64,000 nucleotides of DNA from Ovis canadensis (taxonomy: Eukaryota; Chordata; Mammalia; Artiodactyla; Bovidae): the NCBI RefSeq assembly GCF_042477335.2, contig NC_091260.1:58119501-58183500 (forward strand), written 5' to 3'. Numbering within the stretch: the first letter of the stretch is position 1; each line of letters starts with the position of its first letter. The position numbers were made by a program, and so were the translations under genes. Below are positions 34,156 to 47,166 of this stretch, in pieces. The notes beneath the pieces are model-generated. The model was not told where the DNA came from. It worked only from the letters and a program-made list of their open reading frames with translations, and made no database searches.

Positions 34156-35552
34156 ACAGCATAAAAAGATACATTCTCCTGAGTAAACAGCCTTAAAAAT
34201 AATTCCAAAAACTCTTTTAGAAGTCCATTTGTAGCTAAATAATGTTATTTAGGTTAAAATAATTAATATAAAAGGCTTTATATATGTTTAGTTTATTTTT
34301 TCATTTCTTTACTTATGACAGTTACAGCCAAAATTTCATAAAGTGATATTCTGCATGTTTCTTTTTTTATATTACTCCCATGATTTACATATTGTACTAT
34401 GGTTGGTTTTTTGAGTAAATTAAAGGAATAAACTCCATTTCCTGCCAAGAACTACTTCTTTTCTTTTACTTTATGCTTCAGTAGCTTATTCAAGTAAAGT
34501 TTATGACTAATTAGAAAAGCCACATGCATTTGGAATTAATATTGTCAGTTTGTGTTAGAGTATATTTAAATCTCTGATCATGTTATGTGGTTAATATTGC
34601 AAGGCAGTCTAGTTGAAGTAGAGCATATGTTTTGATCTCTGCACCATAAAATGAATAAATGTGGTTTTCTTTAGAATTTAAATAATCATGCATAATAAAT
34701 ATTCACATGCTTTTTAAAATACATTTTGCTAATATATGAAACTATTAAATGTTTAAAAAGTACTTTAAATAATGCCTTAGTTAGTTAAAATGGTGATGTT
34801 ATAGAATTAGATAAAGATAGTATATAACTAATAGGTTGTCATATTTGCAACTCTAAAGGCTGTATTAATATAAATCTAAATGAATGTCACATGAAGTAAG
34901 CTACCCTATTCATCTATGGGAAGATCAATTAAGACATAAAATCTATAAAGCTGAAGAAGGTTTCTGAAATGTTGAACTTGATATTTGAGTCAGTCAAAAT
35001 TTTTTCTATGGATTGCCTATTTGTGCCAAACACAATGAAAAACATGATATTTATATTGAAGGCACACCTGCTTCTCACATGCTGAGAACAGTTTATAATC
35101 CAATTGGGGAGGAAATTAAATGAAAAGTGGATGGAGGAGAGTTGACATTTTGACTGATAAGCCATTTAGAAAATATAAGCTAAAATATTAAAGTTAAGAA
35201 AGAGAACTGTGACTATGAAGATTTTAAAGAGAAAGGCTTTTTGTTTTTTAATTAGAAGACTAATAACAGTAACAGCACAGACAACCAATTATTTTTTTAA
35301 CAACCAAAAATATACACACACACAATTAACTCACAGAAATTTACTGTGTTTGGTCTAAATATTGTCAATTAAAGAGAGGCTTGATTGGCTAAATAGCTAA
35401 CAAACAACTATAAACCGTATGATATGATTCAGGCCAGTAGTTATATAGAGTGATTCATGAATTATTATTCTTAACCTCTTTCGATTGCCATATGAGACAC
35501 TCAGTGTTTGCTTGTATATTTGCTCTAAATTAACATTAAAACACTTAGATAA
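34156..35552. other. Unique AT-rich intergenic sequence
   Basis: I recognise no gene or mobile element. The 78-codon minus-strand frame at 34929-35165 has no family features. A short AC-rich tract lies at 35313-35324. Confidence 0.6.
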
Positions 35553-36147
35553 ACATCTAGGTTGTTTCCATGTCCTGGCTATTATAAACAGTGCTGCGAT
35601 GAACATTGGGGTACATGTGTCTCTTTCAAATCTGGTTTCCTCAGTGTGTATGCCCAGAAGTGGGATTGCTGGGTCATATGGCAGTTCTATTTGCAAATTT
35701 TTAAGGAATCGCCACACTGTTCTCCATAGTGGTTGTACTAGTTTGCATTCCCACCAACAGTGTAGGAGGATTCCATTTTCTCCACACCCTCTCCAGCATT
35801 TATTGCTTGCAGATTTTTGGATCATAGCCATTCTGACTGGTGTGAAGTGGTACCTCATTGTGGTTTTGATTTGCATTTCTCTAATAATGAGTGAAGTTGA
35901 GCATCTTTTCATGTGTTTGTTAGCCATCCGTATGTCTTCTTTGGAGAAATGTCTATTCAGTTCTGTGGCCGATTTTTTGATTGGGTCGTTTATTTTTCTG
36001 GAATTGAGCTGCATAAGTTGTTTGTATATTTTTGAGATTAGTTGTTTGTCAGTTGTTTCATTTGCTATTATTTTCTCCCATTCCGAAGGCTGTCTTTTTA
36101 CCTTGCTTATATTTTCCTTTGTTGTGCAGAGGCTTTTAATTTTAATT
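35553..36147 (-). mobile_element. L1_BT inverted 5' segment
   Basis: Antisense ORF2 C-terminal domain (minus-strand frame with [17 protein letters not shown], an intact [18 protein letters not shown] knuckle and [18 protein letters not shown]). It joins head-to-head to the sense 3' segment at 36148, with about 18 L1 bases missing at the join. It is more diverged than the copies at 27 and 51 kb. A weak duplication, TTAGATAA, occurs at 35545-35552 and 37116-37123. Confidence 0.93.
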
Positions 36148-36630
36148 AGATAAGAAAGCTGTGGTACATATACACAATGGAGTATTACTCAGCCGTTAAA
36201 AAAGAATACATTTGAGTCAGTTCTGAGAGATGGATGAAACTGGAGCCGATTATACACAGTGAAGTAAGCCAGAAAGAAAAACACCAATACAGTATATTAA
36301 CACATATATATGAAATTTAGAAAGATGGCAATGATGCCCTGTATGCAAGACAACAAAAAAGACACAGATGTGTATAGCAGACTTTTGGACTCAGGGAGAG
36401 GGAGAGGGTGCGATGATTTGGGAGAATGGCATTGAAACACGTATACTATCATGTAAGAATCGAATCACAAGTCTATGTCCGATGCAGGATACAGCATGCT
36501 TGGGGCTGGTGCATGGGGATGACCCAGAGAGATGTTATGGGGAGGGAGGTGGGAGGAGGGTTCATGTTTGGGAATGCATGTAAGAATTAAAGATTTTAAA
36601 ATTTAAAAAATAAAAAAAAAAACTAAAAAA
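36148..36630 (+). mobile_element. L1_BT 3' segment, first 3' end
   Basis: From GATAAGAAAGCTGTGGTACA through the end of ORF2, a 3' UTR of the older group (GATGCAGGATACAGC, CCCAGAGAGATGTTATGGGG) and an A-tail at 36595-36634. A second L1 3' end follows at once, starting at the same L1 position as 36195. Confidence 0.94.
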
Positions 36631-37110
36631 AAAAAGAATACATTTGAATCAGTTCTCAGAGATGGATGAAACTGGAGCCGATTATACAGAGTGAAGTAAG
36701 CCAGAAAGAAAAACACCAATACAGTATACTAACACATATATATGGAATTTAGAAAGATGGCAATGATGCCCTGTATGCAAGACAGCAAAAAAGACACAGA
36801 TGTGTATAGCAGACTTTTGGACTCAGAGGGAGAGGGAGAGGGTGGGATGATTTAGGAGAATGGCATTGAAACATGTATACTTCATGTAAGAATCGAATCA
36901 CCAGTCTATGTCCGATGCAGGATACAGCATGCTTGGGGCTGGTGCAGGGGGATCACCCAGAGGGATGTTGTGGGGAGGGACTTGGGAGGGGGGTTCATGT
37001 TTGGGATCACATGTACACCTGTGGTGGATTCATGTCAATGTATGGCAAAACCAATACAGTATTATAAAGTAAAATAAAGTAAAAATTAAAAGTTAAAAAA
37101 ATAAAAATAA
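36631..37110 (+). mobile_element. Second tandem L1 3' end with the alternative tail
   Basis: It repeats the L1 sequence from AAAAAGAATACATTTGAATC onward (compare 36195), including the last ORF2 codons and the 3' UTR. It then diverges at GTTCATGTTTGGGATCACAT into CCTGTGGTGGATTCATGTCA, ATGTATGGCAAAACCAATAC and an A-rich tail. This other tail is also found, reversed, at 26603-26717. It is either an independent insertion into the first A-tail or part of one compound event. Confidence 0.9.
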
Positions 37111-37161
37111 AACAATTAGATAATGACACATAAGTTTTAGGGAACTTTACTGTGGCTCAAA

Positions 37162-38089
37162 AGACTGGTTCCAAATAGGAAAAGGAGTACATCAAGGCTG
37201 TATATTGTCACCCTGCTTATTTAACTTATATGCAGAGTCCATCATGAGAAACGCTGGACTGGAAGAAACACAAGCTGGAATCAAGATTGCTGGGAGAAAT
37301 ATCAAGAACCTCAGATATGGAGATGACATCACCCTTATGGCAGAAAATGAAGAGGAGCTAAAAAACCTCTTGGCGAAAGTGAAAGAGGAGAGTGAAAAAG
37401 TTGGCTTAAAGCTCAATATTCAGAAAACAAAGATCATGGCATCCGGTCCCATCACTTCATGGGAAAGAGATGGGGAAACAGTGGAAACAGTGTCAGACTT
37501 TATTTTTTGGGCTCCAAAATCACTGCAGATGGTGACTACAGCCATGAAATTAAAAGACGTTTACTCTTTGCAAGAAAAGTTATGACCAACCTAGATAGCA
37601 TATTCAAAAGCAGAGACATTACTTTGCCGACTAATGTCCGTCTAGTCAAGGCTATGGTTTTTCCTGTGGTCATGTACGGATGTGAGAATTGGACTATGAA
37701 GAAGGCTGAGCGCCGAAGAATTGATGCTTTTAAAGTGTGGTGTTGGAGAAGACTCTTGAGCATCCCTTGGACTGCAAGGAGATCCAACCAGTCCATTCTG
37801 AAGGAGATCAACCCTGGGATTTCTTTGGAAGGAATGATGCTGAAGCTGAAACTCCAGTAGTTTGGCCACTGCATGCAAAGAGTTGACTCATTGGAAAAGA
37901 CTCTGATGCTGGGAGGAGAAGGGGACAACTGAGGATTAGATGGCTGGATGGCATCACTGACTCGATGGACGTGAGTCTGAGTGAACTCTGGGAGATCATG
38001 ATGGACAGGGAGGCCTGGCGTGCTGCGATTCATGGGGTCACAAAGAGTCAAACATGACTGAGCGACTGAACTGAACTGAACTGAACTGA
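37162..38089 (+). mobile_element. BovB LINE, 5'-truncated
   Basis: It begins inside the RT (GACTGGTTCCAAATAGGAAA) and keeps HQGCILSPCLFNLYAES, a mutated catalytic box (RYGDDITLM instead of RYADD, about 37313), the post-RT domain and the C-terminus. One frameshift separates the frames 37205-37585 and 37459-37860, and CAGTAG stops the latter. The tail has four to five CTGAA units. The duplication CTGTGGCTCAAA at 37150-37161 and 38091-38102 is 12 bp and perfect, so the insertion is fairly recent. Confidence 0.95.
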
Positions 38090-38102
38090 ACTGTGGCTCA
38101 AA

Positions 38103-41100
38103 CTCCAAATTGACAATTCAGACAGATAGTATAAGCTTCAAGTAGCACATAAAGGTATAAAACAAGAGGTCTGATTTCTATGAAAACTCCAAGTTAACAG
38201 GCCATGAGATTCCTGCCACAGTACTGAGGGGATTTCAAGGAGATGTGCAAAGGAACTCAGCTTACTCAAAAAAATGTGTGCTTCCTTCCAATTTCTACAT
38301 TTTCCATTCTCTGGCTCCAATTATGGGCTGATGGTGGAAACATATGGTCTAAGTTCTTGTCTGTTTCAATCATACCCATACCTGCAATAATAATAACCTA
38401 TCTGCAAGTTAACCCATTATTCAACTCTGTGCCTATATGCTTGGTAGTCTTTGAGATCTTTTCCTCCACCTGGAGAAGAATATGGCATCAATTTATAGAT
38501 CTCAAAATCTACTTTCTACGGACGACATATTGAAGATAACTTTTGGGATTGCAGAAAAATCAGGCTGAACCTCTTGGTCTGTAATATTTACTTGGTCTAC
38601 CTGAGTTTTCCTTGGTCCATTTACCAGGCCAATTTTAATACACTTTAAGAGTGTATCTTACTAAACTCAGGTTCTGGTTGTTTCTTTCAAATTTCTTTCA
38701 TTTGTTTTTAATGGCTAAACTTTAATTTGAGATTCTCATAATCTGTCTCACTCAGACAAACCTTTGTTTGTGGCTCAGCAGGCTGTACACAGGCTGCCAA
38801 CGATGATTATCATCAAGAATACTAGCCCCCATCACAGCTCTGTCTTCTCAAACCCAAAGCACGATTTTTCCCTTACATAATCCCAGCTTTCTTTCTTTTT
38901 GATGCAGTATCCCAGGGCTAGACATAATTTAGAATTTCAGTTACTTAATGTACTTGGTTGTCACCTATAATGTGTCAAATTTTAAGAAACTCCACTAACT
39001 TTTCCAATACTTAATCATAAACAACAGGCATGAGTGGTTTGATTAATAAATGAGAATATTTTGAACAAAAGATGATGATTTAGACAAAGCTATAGACTGC
39101 AGAATACCAACCCTGAATTATCTGACATTCCAATGGAGATGTTGTTGATCTAGAATTGAATTGGTAATAAGCTCAGTCTCCTAACTGGAAATGAGTGGGA
39201 GTAAAGGCTCCTTTTGCAAAGTTCATTCCTTCCTTATTGTACTTTACTTGTGTTTTGCCACAAAAATCCTTTCCTGCTTTACCTCAACACGTGTGCCTTT
39301 TATCTCTGCAGCCTCTGTATCCTCACTCAAAGTGGTATCAAAATTTTGAAGGGCAATCATCTAATTTCACTAAATATTTTTACTCACAGAATTTGCCACA
39401 GTAATTGGCCAATGTAGGAATTTAACAAATGTTGGTTATATGGGCATTCAAGCTATGAAGGAAACAAAGCTGTCTCTTTTTAAAAGTATTTTATTTAAAT
39501 TATTTATTTTGATTAGAATGTATCTTCAATAAATTGATCCATTTTAGGTATTCATACATATATATGCATTATTTGGAATTATTCAAGTCGCTTTTGGTTT
39601 TCCTGGATGGAGTGTGCTTGATTTTTCTAATTTGTTGCCATACAATGCTGTTATGCAATTTGGAAACCTTACTAATCTTAGAATTCTTCTTGACTTATTG
39701 ATTTTAATTTGGGATTACTTTGGATGCAATGTTCATGATCGATATTTGGCAAGTTTTTATTTTTTTCTCTGTTTCATAGGTCTATTATAAAGAAAAATGT
39801 TATTTGCAATGTGTATAATATATTCATACCACTTTTTTGATAAAAGGTAAGAAAGATGAACAGTCCCTGCCTGTGTATTTGAAAGGTCATCACTTGAACA
39901 TAGGCATCTTTATGAACAATCTAAGTGTAACCACATTTCAAAATTAATGAGCCAAGAAAATGAGCCTTGGTTATTTTTCCACTCTTTAGCTTCTAATATT
40001 ACTTTTGTTTCCATAGTTAACATTAAAACTACCACATTAAATTAATATGAAATATAACTTTATTGTCTAATCTATTCAAAGCTGACTAAAATCTTCTAAT
40101 CACAACCTTGCATTGTTCTATGCAGTTACCTACTTGAAAAATGAAAATGATTTAAAATAAACAAATCTGGAACCTGAAAGATGGAGGAAAGACCTTGGAA
40201 ATGAATGATACATACATTCAGAAACATGGCCAGTATAATGTGTAATGTTATCAAGTACTCTAGATATTTTTAGAATGAAACATAAGACACAGACTTTCTA
40301 ACACCAGTAGAAGTACAAAGTAGGAACTCTGGTCACTTCATGAGAATACTTATTTTGGAATTCAAACTTAGATAATCTGACGTATTGGACATTTTGAACT
40401 GAAAAATATACCCCAGATGATTTGACTTTATATTTCTGCCATCACATCTTGTAATATTGCTGGCACGTAGGTAATATAAGGAACAACAGAAAGGTGATAA
40501 AGAAGCACAGATGAAGCAGTGTGGGGAAAAACTGTCTCTTCACAGAAAAGGTGTCATTGGTTCGGAACCTGGACTTCAATTCCTATGTATGTAAAGCAGA
40601 GCTTACACAGTATGGCTGTTTTAAACAAAGATAGTTGGTTTCCATTGAAGACTCTATTATAATGTGTGTATGTCACCTGTAGAAATAGCACTGAAATTGT
40701 AAATACTTTTAGTTACATATGGATAAGTACAAATAAACCATTTCAACTAACTCATATCTGAATGAAGCACTGCTTTTGGTTATATGTGCATCAGAGAAAC
40801 TAGGGCAATAAACTTTTCTTCCTTTTTTTAGTGACACTAAACCTGTCTAGAGGTTTCATTTTATCATCAGACAACATATGAGTCTTATTACTACAGTCCA
40901 TTTGCTCAGGATTCTTCTAGGCAAAAAACGAAAAAAAAAAAAAAAAAAAAACTCACATAAATTAATTTGAGAGAAGTTGTAATGGCTAAAATTATTGTAA
41001 TGTATCATACTCTCCAGATAATATTTCAATAACAAGGATTACTATTGCCTCATGTCAACAGATTAAATCAGAGCTTTTACTTATCATGGTAAGGCTGGAG

Positions 41101-41369
41101 AGGGAGATTATTTTAGAGTTAAGGGAGTAGGTTTGGCCCTCTGAAATTCTGTAAGTACCTAATCCTTTTGCAGGCTCTCAGACAGCCATCTTATTATTGA
41201 ATATCCCAAAGCACTCTCTAATTATCCAGCTTTGATTTTCCTTAATGAATGAAGCGTCCCCTGATCATTTTCCTAATTAATACTTAATAGCTAATAACTG
41301 CAAATAAGACACTATAAAACACATTTTTTTTTATTTAGTAAATTTTTATTCACAAACAAATATGTAAAG
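38103..41369. other. Unique intergenic sequence, 3.3 kb
   Basis: The longest stretch without a young repeat. I see no long open frame, RNA gene or clear repeat family. The open frames at 38243-38533 and 39195-39417 lack recognisable domains. An A-run of about 22 lies at 40930-40951. Confidence 0.55.
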
Positions 41370-41575
41370 GATGTAGACCAGTGATTAAAAGAACAAGATT
41401 CTATTTCAAGTAGATCAGCATTTAAGTAATGATCTTATACAAAATGGGCAAATTTCACTGAACCTCAGTTTTTCCCTTCTAATACAAGGAGAGTATTAAA
41501 TAAGTTGAAATATGTTAAGGACACAGCATAGTTCCTGCAATGTAATGAAGAATCAATACATATTCAATTTTCAAA
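41370..41575 (+). mobile_element. MIR SINE
   Basis: Order as in MIR: CAGTGATTAAAAGAACAAGATTC-like start (41390), CACTGAACCTCAGTTTTTCC (about 41457), then the AGTATTAAATAAGTTGAAAT and CAGCATAGTTCCTGCAATGT region (about 41495-41545). Highly diverged. Confidence 0.7.
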
Positions 41576-41787
41576 TAAGAAGAAAAAGATACAGCAACGT
41601 CTATGGAATGAAGCATTGGTGTTATGTGATCCAGACATCATTTACTCTGTATAACAGAACCAGGTAACTTAAACTTTCTGTGCTTCTATTTTCTTATATT
41701 TAAAATGATAACTTTTTACTTCAAGTTTTCTTTCGTGGTATAAATAGGGTATAAATTGTAGCTTTTAAATGTGCTACATTTTAAATG

Positions 41788-41984
41788 GGCTTCCCTTGTG
41801 ACTCAGCTGGTAAAGAATCTGCCTGCATTGTGGGAGACCTGAGTTTGATCTCCAGGTTGGGAAGATCCCCTGGAGAACGGAATGGCTACCCATTCCAGTA
41901 TTCTGGCCTGGAGAATTCCATGGACTATACAGTCCATGGTGTGGCAGAGAGAGACACGACTGTGCGACTTTCACTTTCTTTCAC
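41788..41984 (+). mobile_element. Bov-tA SINE, complete
   Basis: Full order: GGGCTTCCCTTGTGACTCAG head, GAGTTTGATCTCCAGGTTGG, GAAGATCCCCTGGAGAACGG, CCATGGACTATACAGTCCAT and the tail GACTTTCACTTTCTTTCAC. The 9-bp duplication TTTTAAATG is at 41779-41787 and 41985-41993. The tRNA-like A and B box regions are readable, so it could carry a remnant pol III promoter. Confidence 0.94.
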
Positions 41985-42040
41985 TTTTAAATGCGCACAA
42001 CGCTTAGCTTAGATGAGTACTTTGAAATTATTGTAAGCAT

Positions 42041-42238
42041 TAGTTGCTCAGTTGTGTCCGACTCTTTGTGACACCATGGACTGTAGCACACCAGGCCTCT
42101 CTGTCAATGGAATTCTCCAGGCTGAATACTGGAGTAGGTAGCCATCACTTTCTCCAGGGGATCTTCCTGACCAAGGATCAAACCTGGGTCTCCTGCATTG
42201 CAGGAGGATTCTTTACAGTCTGAGTTGCCAGGGAAGCC
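42041..42238 (-). mobile_element. Bov-tA SINE, minus strand
   Basis: TTGCTCAGTTGTGTCCGACT, CACCATGGACTGTAGCACAC, GGGGATCTTCCTGACCAAGG, GGTCTCCTGCATTGCAGG and the head end GAGTTGCCAGGGAAGCC. It lies about 50 bp from a plus-strand copy, so the two form an inverted pair. Confidence 0.93.
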
Positions 42239-42640
42239 AAAGTACCTCAGATGTTGTGGGAGAGACAACTAGTGAATCTGCCTCAATCGTTTTCTCCTGT
42301 GATCTTTAGGTAAATATGAGACTAAGTTTTCTTCAACTGTGCAAAGTGCAGTTCAGAAGACATAACAGTTTCCATTTCCAAGACTTAAGTTACTTGATTC
42401 AATTCATTCTAACCCCTCTGATTACTCATTCTACTTTTTACCCCTACATCAGCTATCTTGAAGTCCCACAAGCCTGTACATCCCTAAAGATCTTTGCAAT
42501 GCTTAAATTTATGGCTGTTTAAGGACAAGAAGGATAGTGAAATCATTAATTTTTTGACAATGAGTTAGTTTCAATAAAGCCACTTGTCAAACAGCACTTT
42601 CCTTCTCATAAGGGAATCTACCTCCCTTTACTCCTACCTT
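42239..42640. other. Unique intergenic sequence
   Basis: I recognise nothing with confidence. Confidence 0.5.
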
Positions 42641-43370
42641 AGTGTTTTTTCAGAGAATCCACCCAGTTACCCAAGCCCAAAACTGGAGAGTGCACATAAA
42701 TTTATCTATCATTTATGTAACACATCAAATGAATAAGTAAAGGAGACCATTTATACAGTAGGCCGTTGTGTTCTGAGTCCCCTCATCTCCATGTTTCTCC
42801 ACATATATTTTCCTTCCCCCTCTTTTGGTCTCCTTTTTTCTACTTTCCAACTCTGCTGTCAGAATAATCTCTGTAGGAGGAGTGCCTTGAAATTACACTT
42901 AAATATTAAAATGGCTTCTCATCACCTTGAGTGGAAAAAAAAAACAACTTTCACTTCTTTTTTTTTCAACTTTCACTTCTTAGTATGTTACAAAAGGGAT
43001 TCGTGCTTTGAACTCACCTGCCATTCCTATCATTTCCATCTTCAGACAGACTATATTTAACTACCTGTAGTTTCTCATTTCTCATCATGTTGTGTTTGCC
43101 CATGCCTTCATCCTTTACATGTGTCATCTGGCAAAGTCCTGACAAAATATCTGGTGGAACAGAAATGTTTCCTTCACATAATTCTTTCAGATATTTCTCC
43201 ATATCTAATTTCTCCCCCTTTTCAGCTATCTTTGAGCACTGCTTTGATTCTCACATCACACCTGCATTTGGGGCATTGTAGAACTTATTTTATTATAATA
43301 TTCCCTTCTCAAACTCCCTCCATAGGGTACAAAGTGACTTTTACATCTTACTATTGGTAACATTCCTGCC
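42641..43370 (+). mobile_element. Possible L2 LINE remnant
   Basis: CAACTCTGCTGTCAGAATAA and AAAATGGCTTCTCATCACCTTGA-like phrases (about 42848 and 42910) are spaced as in the L2 3' region. The remainder is too decayed to be sure. Confidence 0.45.
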
Positions 43371-44619
43371 AGGTGTGTGATGTATACTTTGTCCACAATG
43401 ATTTTTTAAATAGTCTCACTCTGAGAGTCTTCCAGTTTTTTTGTGATAAAGGTAGTTTTTGTTGACTTTAAATCTTTAAAACACTTTCTACCTATATCTT
43501 ACATACTTTATGATACATATTACCTTCAATAGTGAGTATAATGTAATGCAAGTGCTTTTGAATAAAGGGCTAATGACACAACTTAAATTCTTGGCTTTAG
43601 GAATAAAAATAATAATAATCTTGGTTGGTTTAAAACATGAAATATATGTTGCTTAAGCTTGATCATTTGAAATTCCATATGATTCTAAAAAATTGGTCAG
43701 TGGATCCTAGTGAGCCTTTGTGCTTTCAGTATTACCCCGGGGGTGTTTACTTATAAGTATTAATAAATATTTTGCTTTGAGCAAAGGAAATCTGAAGAAT
43801 CTCATGGGTGCAGTCAGGGCATATTATGTTTCGCTAAACCAGGAAAATGAACAAATCAATTTGCATTTTGAAATCTGCAGAGAAAGAAAACTACTAGTTA
43901 GAGTGTTATGAATTCCTCTAGGAACAGTAGGGTGAGGTATTCCTTGCAATATCATATAGTGACATTTTTATTATCAGGAACTATTTTTGCATGTACAAAT
44001 AAGAATATGTTCTATGCTATTGCTCTCTCACTGTGAGCAGTATAGTTAGAAAACTGATTCATATTGTTATCCTTGAATCATTATTGCTTACCACAGACTG
44101 CTTGTCATGCATAAGTCCTAAGGGCTATTGCAACTTTTATTGCTACTTATACACTGTTCAGATTACGTGAATGCATAAGATCAATTAAGAGAGTCCTTTA
44201 TTTCATAATTTTGGGGTACCTTCATGGGAAATTTATTTCAGAGTTGGCAACAGTAATTTAAATCAGATAACCCAACTGAGAATTATCTTACTGGTATATT
44301 ATGTAGTATGCTAACTATCTGTAAGTTGTGCAAGCAATAATAAAAAAATAAACAAAGAAATATACAAACATGAGTTCTACACAAATTTAACCTAACTAAA
44401 CCAGGTACACTAAATCTTTATATAGTAAAAATCACGGAACACTTTTGCTGCTCCCTTCACTTACAGTTTCCAAAGATTTGTTTTTTGTTTTTTGTTTTTT
44501 TGTTTTTTTTTTTTCAGAAAATAATAACACTAATCATATCTAAAACATTTTTCAACTGATGAAACACCTTTAATTCCCTTTGTGGTTTCAATCCATGTTT
44601 TGACTGTCATGTGTGTTTA
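43371..44619. other. Unique intergenic sequence with a T-rich tract
   Basis: No gene or repeat recognised. A TTTTTTG-type tract followed by CAG lies at 44475-44517; with no body beside it I cannot assign it to an element. Confidence 0.55.
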
Positions 44620-44705
44620 TCAACTATATTTTATAGATAAGGAAATAGAGCCCAAGACACTTAATGATTTACTTAAAGTTACGAAGCAAATATAATTGGA
44701 AATAA
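44620..44705 (-). mobile_element. MIR SINE fragment, minus strand
   Basis: TATTTTATAGATAAGGAAAT, AGAGCCCAAGACACTTAATG and the following GATTTACTTAAAGTTACGAA match the conserved MIR region at high divergence. Confidence 0.65.
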
Positions 44706-45621
<916 letters not shown>

Positions 45622-46267
45622 CAGCTCTCCCTTCTTGACTTTTAATTGGTGATCAAATAGATAAATGAAGGTCCACAAACATGGAAAAGGAGGTGCTGCA
45701 TAATCTAGCAGTGGAATAGGTCTGCAGGAGATCATTCAAAATGACAGTCCTTCAGATTCAGAACCAGACCACATATGATAGTGGAAGCCATGGCCAGAAC
45801 AAGAGTTCCTTTAGTTGGTATCTCAGAATTCTTACATTGATTGATTTACTTTTCAGCAAGGCATGGGAAAAGATAGGGGAAATAAATGACTTAGGACTAT
45901 TAATCTTTGACAGACTTTATTTTAAGGAATGCAGTTTCTACAGGATATATGAAAAGTGCCCTTGTGAAGATGGACATTGTCATATGTAAAAAGAATAACT
46001 TGGGAAAAACAGTTAATGGATACCATTTCTAGAATAGTTTTTACAAAGCTTTTAAAAACAGTGCAGATTTAATACATTAACAGAAACCTTTTCAAGAAAA
46101 AAATAAATAAATTTAGTTCTTACCACTTTAGCTTTTGATCACTTATTTTTCTTTATCCCTTTTTGTGTATCTTCAGTTTTGTTTTTTTCGACTTACTTAT
46201 TTCCCTTCGATACTATCAAGTTTAGTCAGTTGTGTGGTGAAAAGCATTTCTCCATTCTGATTTAAAC
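45622..46267. other. Unique intergenic sequence
   Basis: No gene or repeat recognised. The 82-codon frame at 45741-45989 has no family features. Confidence 0.55.
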
Positions 46268-46427
46268 ACAGAGAGATGTTGTGGGGAGGGAGGTGGGAGG
46301 GGGGTTCATGTTTGGGAATGCATGTAGGAATTAAAGATTTTAGAGTTTAGAAAATAAAAAAATAAAAAAAAATAAAACACACACACACACACACACACAA
46401 AATAAAAATAAAAAATAAAAAGTAAAT
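46268..46427 (+). mobile_element. L1_BT 3' UTR fragment with AC microsatellite in its tail
   Basis: It starts at CAGAGAGATGTTGTGGGGAG and runs to AATTAAAGATTTTAGAG, then an A-rich tail in which ACACAC repeats (46377-46400) have expanded, followed by more AAAATA units. The GAGAGATGTT variant puts it with the older L1 group. Confidence 0.9.
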
Positions 46428-46750
46428 GTGGTAGGGCATTATAACAATGGTCCCAGTGAAACATAGCTGCCCATGTCTCTTTGTAACTAACATTGCTGCT
46501 CTTCCCTTCAAAGGCAGGCTTTTCTTTAGTCACTGAATCTGGGCTAGCTTTGGGATTTACTTTGACTAATTGAATGGGAGTGAAAATGATGTTATTCAAC
46601 TTGCAGAGCCTAGGAGATAGAGGCCTTGCAGCTCCTCTTCTCACCCTGTTGGAACCCAGAGATCACCATGTAGTGAAGAACCCCAGTTCACTCTATTGGA
46701 AGATAGGAGGCCATGTGGAGGAGAACCAAAGTGCCCTGAAATACAACACA
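46428..46750 (+). mobile_element. Old LTR-like repeat, left part
   Basis: The phrases TTTGACTAATTGAATGGGAG, CCAGAGATCACCATGTAGTG, AGGCCATGTGGAGGAGAACC and, after the SINE, GAACTATGAGAAATACC with TTTCAGCCACTAAGTTTTG keep the order of an old mammalian LTR repeat of the MaLR/MLT1 kind, as I remember it. It is non-coding. The family name is uncertain. Confidence 0.5.
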
Positions 46751-46751
46751 A

Positions 46752-46962
46752 GAAAGAAAAGTAAAGTCGCTCAGTCGTGTCCGACTCTTTGTGACCCCAT
46801 GGACTAGAGCCTACTGGGCTTCTCCGTCCATGGGATTCTCCAGGCAAGAATACTGGAGTGGGTTGCCATTTCCTTCTCCAGGTGATCTTCCTGACCCAGG
46901 GATCAAACCCGGGTCTGCCGCATTGGAGGCAGACACTTTAACCTCTGAGCCATCAGGGAAGC
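46752..46962 (-). mobile_element. Bov-tA SINE, minus strand, young-looking
   Basis: AAAGTAAAGTCGCTCAGTCG tail side, TGTCCGACTCTTTGTGACCC, GGCAAGAATACTGGAGTGGG, GGGATCAAACCCGGGTCTGC and the head end GAGCCATCAGGGAAGC. It retains several CpG sites, which suggests a recent insertion. It splits the LTR-like repeat. Confidence 0.94.
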
Positions 46963-47166
46963 ATAGTCAACTGCCAAATCTGTGAGTAAGGACATGTTGG
47001 ACCCTTCAACTCCAATTGGACTAAGATGGTAGTCGACACATGAGTGGTCCCAGGCAAGACCAGCAACAAAATCATCCAGTTTGCCAACCAACAGAACTAT
47101 GAGAAATACCAAATCATTGTTTTCAGCCACTAAGTTTTGTAGTATAGCAAAGGCTAACCAAAACAG
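46963..47166 (+). mobile_element. Old LTR-like repeat, right part
   Basis: It resumes at AGTCAACTGCCAAATCTGTG and runs to CAGCCACTAAGTTTTGTAGT, the typical end phrase. Confidence 0.5.

Noticed and set aside
38243..39417. Small open frames of 60-96 codons in the unique 38-41 kb region as genes
   Set aside because: Their lengths are what chance gives in this much sequence, they show no domain or start context that stands out, and neighbouring frames are similar in size.
41788..41860. tRNA gene
   Set aside because: The tRNA-like sequence is the head of a Bov-tA SINE. No complete cloverleaf with acceptor stem is present, and the same holds for the other SINE heads.
44475..44520. Polypyrimidine tract plus CAG as a 3' splice site
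   Set aside because: No open exon or conserved coding sequence follows; T-rich tracts of this kind are common in this AT-rich DNA.
46428..47166. An endogenous retrovirus with genes
   Set aside because: Only an old LTR-like sequence is visible; I found no gag, pol or env-like frame around it.
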